Shown: positions 55,144-63,093 of the stretch, piece by piece
How the letters are laid out: every line of letters begins with the position of its first letter
How positions within the stretch are numbered: position 1 is the stretch's first letter
Source of the DNA: Pedobacter suwonensis
GTDB lineage: Bacteria; Bacteroidota; Bacteroidia; Sphingobacteriales; Sphingobacteriaceae
Reading direction: 5' to 3'
Length of the DNA stretch: 64,000 nucleotides
Assembly (NCBI RefSeq): GCF_900111825.1
Contig: NZ_FOJM01000018.1
Coordinates: forward strand, 73,780 to 137,779
Translations under genes and position numbers: made by a program
Notes under the pieces: generated by a model
What the model saw: only the letters and a program-made list of their open reading frames with translations
Database searches by the model: none
Told to the model about the DNA's origin: nothing

Positions 55144-55665
55144 CCCTGCTTAATTATTTTTTAAAAATACCCCTCTGTCCGTTAGTGTTAAGCATAATCT
55201 CTACGGATTAAGTAACTTATAAACGCTAATAAAAGTGAGTCATAGACTCTTTTTTATTGCTAATCCGTAGAGCCCTGTGGAACTCTACGGGGTATGTATT
55301 ATTACAAACTAGAACTACGGTTAAGGCTTGACGGAAAAATCCACCAGATAGAATGTAATTATAACACAGCATTTTTGCGATGCTGTTCTACAATCCGAGA
55401 AGATATGCGCTGTTAAATTCAGTTATCGATAGTGACCTTCTTAGTTTTTTCCAAAAAGCCATTTTCAACTATTGGTATTGAAACATTATGATGGTGATTT
55501 TAAAGACTTTGTTGATCGGTTAAGGATGGGATATAGTTTTATTGATAACTGAAGATCACGAAAAAGATAAAACCCGAAATCATTTGCTCATATTCATAGG
55601 ATTTAGGGGTATGGTTATTGTAGAAATAATTCTATATTTTTGTGTTAACACTCAACATCATATCC
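55144..55665. other. Intergenic region with structured repeat copy B and a coding remnant
   Basis: These 522 bases hold repeat copy B (55173-55284) and a short open stretch (55447-55552) with no start codon. It ends KHYDGDFKDFVDRL, then RMGYSFIDN and a stop. It looks like a decayed gene end. A 40-codon ORF at 55294-55416 is not called. Confidence 0.5.
55173..55284 (+). repeat. Structured direct repeat, copy B
   Basis: This is the second copy of the repeat in direct orientation. Here CTCTACGGATTA (55199-55210) is an exact inverted match of TAATCCGTAGAG (55261-55272), enclosing a GAGTC-ATA-GACTC stem. CTCTACGG recurs at 55283-55290, so CCGTAGAG can pair with either side. The function is unknown. 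Confidence 0.8.
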
Positions 55666-55896
55666 ATGCACATAGAAACACGTAAATTACATTTGATAGA
55701 AGAAATGCTCAAAGTAAAGAGTGAAGCTACTTTATCTGCTTTGGAGAAGCTATTAAAGAGTACTAATAATAAAACAGTTAAGAAAACACCAAGCTTAAAA
55801 GATTTTTCTGGAATCTGGTCTAAGGACGAGGCAGAAGAAATGGAACGTATAATTTCAGAATCTTGTGAAACCATCCACCCAGATGACTGGAAGTAA
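55666..55896 (+). CDS. Probable antitoxin of a PIN-domain toxin pair
   Basis: This 76-residue acidic protein starts at the ATG at 55666 (the longer frame has an unlikely leader). The N-terminal half is helical (TRKLHLIEEMLKVKSEATLSALEKLL). The C-terminal half is linear and acidic (DFSGIWSKDEAEEMERIISES), as expected for the segment that binds a PIN toxin. It overlaps the toxin gene by 14 bp. No classical AbrB or RHH domain is evident. Confidence 0.8.
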   Translation: MHIETRKLHLIEEMLKVKSEATLSALEKLLKSTNNKTVKKTPSLKDFSGIWSKDEAEEMERIISESCETIHPDDWK

Positions 55897-56275
55897 TCTA
55901 TTAGATACCAATATCGTTATCGAGTTATTTAAAGGCAATTCTACAATTACAGAGTTTCTTGAAACCTTAGAGGAGGAAATAAACATTCCTTTTGCTGTAT
56001 TAGGAGAATTATATCTGGGTTCTTACAGATCAGCTAACCCAAAAAAGCACATTAAACAGATCAACTCTTTTCTAGAGAGGTGTAATGTACTGATTGCTGA
56101 TGATGAAACAGCAAATCACAATGCCTTAATCAAAACTGCCTTGTTGCAAAAAGGTAAGCCAATACCGGAGAATGACATGTGGATAGCTGCGGTATCAAAG
56201 CAGTTTGACCTAAAGTTACACACCAAGGACAAGCACTTTAAGGAAATTGACAACCTGAATTTGCAGAGCTGGTAA
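55883..56275 (+). CDS. VapC-like PIN-domain toxin
   Basis: This 130-residue protein has PIN acidic residues in order: LLDTNIVIELF, FAVLGELYLG, ENDMWIAAVS and TKDKHF. This is the four-acid set of PIN ribonucleases such as VapC. Start at 55883, giving MTGSNLLDTN; it overlaps the antitoxin by 14 bp, which suggests translational coupling. It probably cleaves tRNA or mRNA when the antitoxin is lost. It lies in the same accessory patch as the ATPase/nuclease gene. Confidence 0.92.
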   Translation: MTGSNLLDTNIVIELFKGNSTITEFLETLEEEINIPFAVLGELYLGSYRSANPKKHIKQINSFLERCNVLIADDETANHNALIKTALLQKGKPIPENDMWIAAVSKQFDLKLHTKDKHFKEIDNLNLQSW

Positions 56276-56571
56276 AGTATTAATTTATTATTTATTCCCC
56301 AAGCTCGGTGCGGCCTGCGAAACCCCTGATTAATTTAAAGTTAACAAAAGTTAGCGTTGCAGTCTAATCGTATCAATTCGTTCGATGATTTAAATTTATG
56401 TAAGTCAATAACTTACGTTGTTTTTAGCGAGTATACCACTCTGTAAAACTACTCACCGAATCACTCACTTTTTTTATGCGATTTATTGCATATTTTGGTG
56501 TTTCCGGCAAACAAAAAAGCTTGCAATCATTTGATTTGCAAGCTTTTACGTAGTTTTGATACTATTCTCTG
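56276..56571. other. Intergenic region between VapC and tRNA-Lys
   Basis: These 296 bases hold the hairpin at 56515-56547. No gene is seen. The sequence GTTAACAAAAGTTAGCG near 56340 is not obviously related to the repeats around 54.4 kb. Confidence 0.45.
56515..56547 (-). terminator. Terminator after tRNA-Lys
   Basis: AAAAGCTTGCAA and TTGCAAGCTTTT form a perfect 12-bp stem around a nine-base loop. On the minus strand a TTTT run closes the stem, 25 bp after the tRNA gene. Confidence 0.7.
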
Positions 56572-56644
56572 TGATCCCGCTGGGATTCGAACCCAGGACC
56601 ACTACATTAAAAGTGTAATGCTCTACCAGCTGAGCTACGGAATC
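56572..56644 (-). tRNA. tRNA-Lys (TTT)
   Basis: On the minus strand the 73-nt sequence folds as a tRNA: acceptor GATTCCG/CGGGATC with a T-G pair and discriminator A. The anticodon stem TTACA/TGTAG encloses loop CTTTTAA with anticodon TTT, and the T-arm is GGTTCGAACC. CCA is not encoded. It borders the accessory patch to its left; tRNA genes are common integration borders. Confidence 0.94.
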
Positions 56645-57017
56645 ATTTTCTCCCTTTCGAGGCTGCGAAGTTAGGAATTAAATTCAATCTTGCAAAAGGT
56701 AAATGCAAAATATTTAACAGAAAGTTAACGCTGACATCACAAAACGGGGTTAAATATTTAGAAATCATTTGGTTGAACAAGGACAAAAAAAATCACTATT
56801 CGAAAAGCTTTAACCACAAATGAACAGGGTTTGATAAAAAATATCTTTCTTTCCCCTTAAAAGCCTTGGACAAACATCATAATTGAAGAATAAGTGACCT
56901 TCGTATTTTTTAGCGCTGTTTGCATTTATGATTGAAATTCCCATTTGTTGTAAATAATGTCATTGATTTTTTTATTTCCTTACTTATTTTCACTCTTTAA
57001 TACATACTTGATTTTTA
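56645..57017. other. Intergenic region before the Crp/Fnr gene
   Basis: These 373 bases are AT-rich. No gene, repeat or clear -33/-7 pair is seen apart from short tracts near 56940-57010. Confidence 0.4.
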
Positions 57018-57632
57018 ATGAATATTGAAAATATTTATGGTGAAGATAAATGGGCTACACTTGGGGGTTTTTCACCAATTATTTCTGTCTTTAGTTCTTA
57101 CCATCCGCTTACTCCAGAGATGGAAGACATTATTAACCGCGATACATTTCCTGTGCATTTTGCCAAAAACAAACATATTGCCTCACCACTAAAACGCAAC
57201 CGTTACATTTTTCTGATTTTACAAGGAGCAGTGCATGGCTACCTTAAAATGGGAAATAAAAAAATTACCACCTGGATTGCTGCTGAAAATGAACTGGCAG
57301 GAACCATCAGAAATTTATGGGAGAATGAAGCCTCTGATGAATATATTGAAACGATAGATCCGGTATTTGCGATTGCCATTCCGCATGAAATGTCGAAAAT
57401 GCTTTATGAAAATTTCCCCATCGCAAATTATGTGGGCAGAAAGATGACCCAGATTTATTTTCAGGGCGCCTCTGAAAGGGCGTATATCTGCAGGCTTCCG
57501 ACGGCGTTAAAACGCTACCAAAGGTTCCTGGTTTCTTATCCACACCTCATTAACCGTATCCCATTAAAGTATATCGCTTCCTTTGTGGGTATGAGGCTGG
57601 AAACATTGAGCAGACTCAGGAACAAGCCTTAA
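57018..57632 (+). CDS. Crp/Fnr family transcriptional regulator
   Basis: This 204-residue protein has an N-terminal cyclic-nucleotide-binding-like roll (FPVHFAKNKHIASPLKRNRYIFLILQGAVHGYLKM). A C-terminal HTH is shorter than usual (PLKYIASFVGMRLETLSRLRN). It is longer at the N-terminus than the classical Crp and lacks a clear cAMP-binding signature. It is convergent with the GH35 gene. Its targets are unknown. Confidence 0.88.
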   Translation: MNIENIYGEDKWATLGGFSPIISVFSSYHPLTPEMEDIINRDTFPVHFAKNKHIASPLKRNRYIFLILQGAVHGYLKMGNKKITTWIAAENELAGTIRNLWENEASDEYIETIDPVFAIAIPHEMSKMLYENFPIANYVGRKMTQIYFQGASERAYICRLPTALKRYQRFLVSYPHLINRIPLKYIASFVGMRLETLSRLRNKP

Positions 57633-57808
57633 TGGTCAGCGCCAAAAAATATTAACCGCCATTCTAAACACAGTGAGAATCTGAAATAAATTACCATCGG
57701 TGAGCTCGCTAAAGTTTGGTTGAGGGTGACGGCCCCTGGTAAACGCCGATTTAAGCTATGAGAGGTGATATTAATTCAAATCCAGATTAACATTAAAGAT
57801 TAAACTAA

Positions 57809-57846
57809 AAAAGCCATCACGTTTTCATTTAAACGTAATGGCTTTT
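57809..57846. terminator. Bidirectional terminator between Crp and GH35 genes
   Basis: AAAAGCCAT/ATGGCTTTT and ACGTTT/AAACGT form a 15-bp stem with one mismatch and a TCATTT loop, with A-runs and T-runs on both sides. It lies between the convergent genes ending at 57632 and 57870. Confidence 0.75.
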
Positions 57847-57869
57847 GTAATCTTTAAAAAATCTGACTA

Positions 57870-59711
57870 TTATTTACTTTTCAACTCATTTAAAATAGGC
57901 TTATCCAGGCTGGTTAAAGTATTTTGCTTTGGTTTAAGCAATTCAAAAACCACAATCTCATTTTTCCCTTTTTTCAGCCACTCTGCCGGCAGGTAAATGG
58001 TTTGTTGCGGACCAATGCCCCAATATTTACCTAAGTTATGTCCGTTAACCCAAACCAATCCTTTGCCCCACTGGCGCATATCAAGATACGTATCGGCAAC
58101 TTTGGTTAAATTAAAGCTGGCTGATTTAAGTGCCGCTGCCGATGGGCTGTTTACTTTAGCTTGTATTTTTTGGGCGTTTGTTTGATCAAAAGGTAAAGGA
58201 TACATTTTCCACGATTTAATCTCCTTACCATTAAAAGTTACATTTTTGGTAATCCCCTTGTTATTTTTAAGCAGGTAAGGACCAAAATTGATCCTTCCCA
58301 GGTTTTCAACCAAAATATCCAATTGTACATTACCGGCAGGAAGATTAACTGCTAAACTATCCTGATAAAGCCTCCTGTCTAAAACACCAACCAGTTTTTT
58401 ATTGATGTATACCAGGCCATAATCGCGCAGTTCGTTAATTTTGATTACGCCTTTACGTCCACCTTTTATGGTACTGCTATACAGCACAAAACCATAGGGT
58501 TGGTTAAGTGCTTCGAAAGTTAATGGTTGTTCACTTAACTTTGGTTTACCGATCAGGCTAAAGATATCAGTAGATTTGGTAAATTTAATGGCTGGCAATG
58601 CCGCAGCAGGTTTAGCCGCTGGCACTTCGGAAAGTACCTGGTTCGCCGGCAAATTCCTTTTGATCACTTCGCGGAAAAGCATAAATTTTGGTGTCGCATT
58701 GCCCGCTTCATCTAAAGGCGCGTCGTAATCATAACTGCTGATCTGCGGTTCGTAAGCAGTTGAATCGTTATAGTTTGCGCCATTCATAAAACCCCGGGTT
58801 GTACCACCATGAAACATATACATATTGATGGAAATGCCCCCTTTAAGCGCAGTATCTAATTTATTGGCATATGTTTTTGGATCTACCTCATGGTGTTTGG
58901 TGCCCCACCAATCGAACCAGGCCGGATACCATTCTGGCACAAAATAAGGGCCTTTACCTTTGTTATACTTGTTGATCAGTGCCCTGATCTGATCAGGATT
59001 ATCGATCCCGTTAACGCCTGGAAGTAAACCAGCCAGGTGTCCGCCTTCTAATGCAGGAACCGGATCGCAGGTAGAAAGCACACCATCAAAACCGGCATCT
59101 TTAAACAGCTGCTCATTAATTTTCAGGTATTCTTTATCGTTTCCATAAGAACCATATTCGTTTTCTACCTGCACCATTAAGATGTTGCCCCCATGGTTAA
59201 CCTGCAAAGGCGCTAAACGTTTACCAATTTCGGTAATATATTCCTTGTACTCTTTTAAATATTGTGCTTCTTTGCTCCTTACCTGTAAACCTTTAATGTT
59301 CTGCAACCAATACGGATAACCGCCAAATTCCCATTCGGCACATACATACGGACTCGGGCGAAGCAATACCCATAAACCTTCTTCTTTTGCAATACGAACA
59401 AATTCAGTAATATCATTATTACCAGAAAAATCAAAATGATCTTTCTGCGGCTCGTGTACATTCCAGAATACATAAGTACCAATGGTATTTAGGCCCATGG
59501 CTTTGGCCATTTTCATTCTATCGCGCCAGGCTTCTCTCGGTATCCGGGGATAATGCATTTCTCCCGAAATAATCTGAAAGGGTTTGTTATCAAGCAGAAA
59601 AACCGAGTCTGCCAGTTTAAAAGTATGCTTACTTTGCGCAAATGCACCAAAGCTGGCAAAACAAGTAATTAAAATTACTTTAATCCATAGGTGTTTTAAG
59701 GTAGGTTTCAT
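57870..59711 (-). CDS. GH35 beta-galactosidase
   Basis: This 613-residue secreted enzyme has a signal peptide (MKPTLKHLWIKVILITCFA, start at 59711). The GH35 barrel has MVQVENEYGSYG for the acid/base Glu and FVPEWYPAWFDWWG for the nucleophile. The C-terminal part has beta-sandwich domains ending with GLVWVNGHNLGKYWGIGPQ, the usual GH35 terminal motif. It removes terminal beta-linked galactose. It sits 130 bp downstream of a GH30 enzyme gene on the same strand. Confidence 0.95.
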   Translation of the reverse strand: MKPTLKHLWIKVILITCFASFGAFAQSKHTFKLADSVFLLDNKPFQIISGEMHYPRIPREAWRDRMKMAKAMGLNTIGTYVFWNVHEPQKDHFDFSGNNDITEFVRIAKEEGLWVLLRPSPYVCAEWEFGGYPYWLQNIKGLQVRSKEAQYLKEYKEYITEIGKRLAPLQVNHGGNILMVQVENEYGSYGNDKEYLKINEQLFKDAGFDGVLSTCDPVPALEGGHLAGLLPGVNGIDNPDQIRALINKYNKGKGPYFVPEWYPAWFDWWGTKHHEVDPKTYANKLDTALKGGISINMYMFHGGTTRGFMNGANYNDSTAYEPQISSYDYDAPLDEAGNATPKFMLFREVIKRNLPANQVLSEVPAAKPAAALPAIKFTKSTDIFSLIGKPKLSEQPLTFEALNQPYGFVLYSSTIKGGRKGVIKINELRDYGLVYINKKLVGVLDRRLYQDSLAVNLPAGNVQLDILVENLGRINFGPYLLKNNKGITKNVTFNGKEIKSWKMYPLPFDQTNAQKIQAKVNSPSAAALKSASFNLTKVADTYLDMRQWGKGLVWVNGHNLGKYWGIGPQQTIYLPAEWLKKGKNEIVVFELLKPKQNTLTSLDKPILNELKSK

Positions 59712-59841
59712 CAAAAAGGTATTATTTAAAAAAATCAAAAGCATAGTTTTCCCATATCATTTTATAAAATGCTTTACAGCACAAACCAAATGTTTATGGA
59801 TTTATAAAATGAGTAACGTTATAATTTCAAATTAATCAGGT

Positions 59842-61365
59842 TTAATTGCTGATTACAGTGGTAACAGACTTAGCAGGAATACGCAACTGTTTGGTATCCT
59901 GATATTGTTTATAGGGCGACAAATTGTATTGATCTGATGTAACATAGGTTTGTACAGCACTTTGCTTACTTCCCTTTACCTCCATGTTCAGCTCAAGATC
60001 ATTTTCTGTAGGGTTAACCACTACAGTGACAATCTTTTTATTTTGCTGATAGGATGATACATTAACCTGAGGCAAATCTGCCCCCAGGGTTTTAACCTGA
60101 AGCCGCTTACTGCCAGGGTTAATAAAACGGCTATAGTTACCCAGGGCCCACAGCAGTTTACTATCATAAACCTGTCCATCTGTTTTATTTTTATCGATAT
60201 AAACCAAACCATCCTTATAATCGCCGGTGGATACGCCCAACCACCATTGCCATGAGGTTGCGTTAGATATCACGAGGTCATGGTGGATCAGCCTGGCGAT
60301 AAAAAGTGCTGTAACCATGCCCAGATCACGTTTTTCGCCTTTAAGCACCTCATCACCAAGTACGCAATATTCAGACATCCAATACCTTAACCCTTTTATT
60401 TGCGCTACGGCTTCGGCTGTTTTCTTACGGACACCAATAAACTTTTCTTCCGGACTGGTGGTAAAATAACTGTGAGCAGAAATGGATTGATCTATATTTG
60501 AAAGGTTGCCAACATAATTGGGAGATGCCGGATTAAAGAACTGCTGTACCTGGTTTCCCTTCGCACTATTTCCGTTATTATATAAATAATCAAGCTGACC
60601 GGCCTCTCCTATCTGTATTTTGGTTTTCATCTGATTCTTAACCAAAGCATCATTAACACCCCGGTAAAGTTGAGCAAGTTCGGTATTGTTGTACGGACAG
60701 CCTTCCTGATTATGTTCATTCCATTTCCATTGCGGCTCGTTTGCAGGGCTGAGGTAGTTGAGTTCTATTCCGGTTGTTTTCTTTATGCCTTTAATGGTTT
60801 TAACCAGGTAATCGGTAAACTGTGGAAGTTTATCAAAATTCAGGTTGCAGTTTCCATCTGTAGAATAGGCTTTGCCATTTTTGGTAAATAATACGTGCGG
60901 ACTGTTTACGAAGCCGATAAACTGCTTTACGCCACGATTTTGGGCTGCTTTTAAAAACCAGGTTTGACCGGGCATTGCGTTCCAGTCATAAGTACCATCA
61001 GGCTGCAGAAAAGCGTATTGACGACGCCATTCGTCGCCAATATCGCTTGCCTTACCTTGGGCGGCACTACCGCCTCCAATACTGAAACGCCACATGTTAA
61101 GCCCAATACCAAGTGGTTGCCCCGCTTTTGTGGTTTGGGTGCTAAAAAGCAAATCGGCCATCCTATCCTTTTTTTCTGCAGGCCATAAACCTGCGAACTG
61201 ACAAGTCCATGCATCAGAAGCGCCAAAACCCTCTATGGTTTGGAATGTGATGGCAGGATCTATTTCTATTTTTAGAGGCGTTTCTTGTGCAAGCGTTACG
61301 CTACCATATAAAAATAAGGCCAGACAGATAAAAAAACGGTTTAGATTGGAGGATGACTTTAACAT
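59842..61365 (-). CDS. GH30 family endo-glycosidase (galactanase-type candidate)
   Basis: This 507-residue secreted protein has a signal peptide (FICLALFLYGSVTLAQ). GH30 features are TIEGFGASDAWTCQ, the acid/base Glu in SPANEPQW (about 210) and the nucleophile in WMSEYCVLG (about 332). It differs from the GH30_8 enzyme at 38.6 kb and lacks the glucuronate-binding RRSYG pattern. Length and the neighbouring GH35 beta-galactosidase suggest an endo-beta-1,6-galactanase-like role; other GH30 activities remain possible. Confidence 0.88.
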   Translation of the reverse strand: MLKSSSNLNRFFICLALFLYGSVTLAQETPLKIEIDPAITFQTIEGFGASDAWTCQFAGLWPAEKKDRMADLLFSTQTTKAGQPLGIGLNMWRFSIGGGSAAQGKASDIGDEWRRQYAFLQPDGTYDWNAMPGQTWFLKAAQNRGVKQFIGFVNSPHVLFTKNGKAYSTDGNCNLNFDKLPQFTDYLVKTIKGIKKTTGIELNYLSPANEPQWKWNEHNQEGCPYNNTELAQLYRGVNDALVKNQMKTKIQIGEAGQLDYLYNNGNSAKGNQVQQFFNPASPNYVGNLSNIDQSISAHSYFTTSPEEKFIGVRKKTAEAVAQIKGLRYWMSEYCVLGDEVLKGEKRDLGMVTALFIARLIHHDLVISNATSWQWWLGVSTGDYKDGLVYIDKNKTDGQVYDSKLLWALGNYSRFINPGSKRLQVKTLGADLPQVNVSSYQQNKKIVTVVVNPTENDLELNMEVKGSKQSAVQTYVTSDQYNLSPYKQYQDTKQLRIPAKSVTTVISN

Positions 61366-61387
61366 GTAAACAATTAATTTCTATTTA

Positions 61388-63088
61388 TTAGTAACCTGGG
61401 TTTTGCTGCAATTTACCACCTGATGCTAAAATTTCGGCTCTTGGTATTGGTAACCAATAGTGTTTGGTTTCGAACTTGCGTCCGTCTAACGCAACTTTAG
61501 GCGTATAAGTAAAACCGTTATTTGTTTTGGTAATCGTCACGCCGCCGGCAGGTTTGTTTTCGGTTACATCAGCAATTTTCCACCTCCTTACATCATAAAA
61601 ACGATGTTCTTCGAAAGCAAGTTCTACCCTACGCTCATAGCGTACCGCATCGCGCATTTGTGTCTGTGTAATTCCGATTGCCAATGCAGGCATATTAACG
61701 CCTGGCCTGGCCCTCACCATGTTTACAGCATCTCTTGCAGACATGGTAGATCCCGAAGGAACAGCATCAGGTCCATAAGCTTCATTTGCAGCTTCAGCAT
61801 AGTTAAGCAAAATTTCTGCATATCTAAAATAAATCCATGGTTGAAAACCTGCATTGCCCCATGGATTTTGTAATGGATAGGCATCATTCATGAATTTTTT
61901 AAGGTAATATCCGGTTTTACTGGTATTCCAGTTGTCATTTCCATCTTTACTGTCTCTTCCTCCCGGTACAAAGGTTTCTACGTTACGCTCACGGTAGGCT
62001 GCGCCATTATACAAAATGGTAGCTGCAAAACGTGGATCACGACCTTTATACGGTTCGTTGCTATCATAACCAGAGGTGGGATCGGTTATCGGTTTACCGT
62101 TGGCCATTTCGTAATCATCTACCAGGTTCTGCATTGGTAAATTTCCGCCCCAACCGCCATAACCATTAGGCCCGTTTGCAATTTCCAAATGGGTATGGTT
62201 GGCATTTTTGGTAAACAACCTTGCAAAAATAACTTCATTACTCTGGTCAGTTAAAAACAAGTTTGCGTATCCCCCGGTATATATTCCATATTTATTTAAA
62301 GAGATCACCGCCTGGGCTGCCGTAACAGCTGCCTGCCAGGTACCTGCATTATACAACGGACTTGCAGCATACAACAGTAAACGCGACTTAAGTGCCAATG
62401 CCGCACCTTTAGTAGCTCTACCAATTAACCAGCTGCCACTATTATCTAAAGGTAAATCTGCAGCAGCCTGATCGAGCTGACCGGCCACATAATCTATAGA
62501 TTCTTTAATCGAAGCACGTTGAAACAATGCCGGATCTTGTAGATTATCCGAAAGCTCAACTATCTTATCGCCCATTAAGACGATGCCGCCGTAGTTTCTG
62601 ATTAAATCCTGATAACGAAAAGCCCTGATGAATTTAATCTCAGCTATCAATTGTTTTTTATGTGTTGCACTCATTGAAATTTTGGACAGTACTGATAGTG
62701 CGTAATTACATTCTCTGATACCGCGATAACTTCTTCCCCAATATACGCCAGCGCTTCCTAAATTTTCGGGAGCCAGCTGCCCTCTCTGGATCAACCAGGT
62801 CGCATCATCATTATTGTAAACAGATTCATCAGTAAAAGAACTCCACATGCTGTATTCAAAACCTCTGCCAAAACCTGGTACAGATCCATCACCTTCTTTA
62901 TCCTGTAAGCGTGTGCCCAGATACCGGTTGGTTATATAAGCCTCTAATGCTGTCGTATCATTTTCTATGGTAGCAGGCAAAAGAATATCTGTTGGTTCGA
63001 CGTTTAAAATTTCTTTTTTACAGCCCAGCATAGCCCCCGAAACAAGGGATAGGCCTAAAAGTGTTATATATATTGATTTGATTTTCAT
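61388..63088 (-). CDS. SusD/RagB-like outer-membrane glycan-binding lipoprotein
   Basis: This 566-residue lipoprotein (lipobox AMLGC) has the classical SusD layout: TPR helices (ALKSRLLLYAASPLYN) and C-terminal RARPGV plus LAFEEHRFYDVRRWK. It resembles the RagB/SusD group and not the SusD_2 group found at 11 and 40 kb. It is 5 bp downstream of its SusC partner and 22 bp before the GH30 gene start. Confidence 0.95.
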   Translation of the reverse strand: MKIKSIYITLLGLSLVSGAMLGCKKEILNVEPTDILLPATIENDTTALEAYITNRYLGTRLQDKEGDGSVPGFGRGFEYSMWSSFTDESVYNNDDATWLIQRGQLAPENLGSAGVYWGRSYRGIRECNYALSVLSKISMSATHKKQLIAEIKFIRAFRYQDLIRNYGGIVLMGDKIVELSDNLQDPALFQRASIKESIDYVAGQLDQAAADLPLDNSGSWLIGRATKGAALALKSRLLLYAASPLYNAGTWQAAVTAAQAVISLNKYGIYTGGYANLFLTDQSNEVIFARLFTKNANHTHLEIANGPNGYGGWGGNLPMQNLVDDYEMANGKPITDPTSGYDSNEPYKGRDPRFAATILYNGAAYRERNVETFVPGGRDSKDGNDNWNTSKTGYYLKKFMNDAYPLQNPWGNAGFQPWIYFRYAEILLNYAEAANEAYGPDAVPSGSTMSARDAVNMVRARPGVNMPALAIGITQTQMRDAVRYERRVELAFEEHRFYDVRRWKIADVTENKPAGGVTITKTNNGFTYTPKVALDGRKFETKHYWLPIPRAEILASGGKLQQNPGY

Positions 63089-63093
63089 GATGT

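Noticed and set aside
55294..55416. 40-codon frame beginning MYYYKLELRL
   Set aside because: Short, no homology, and directly follows repeat copy B. Too little evidence to call a gene.
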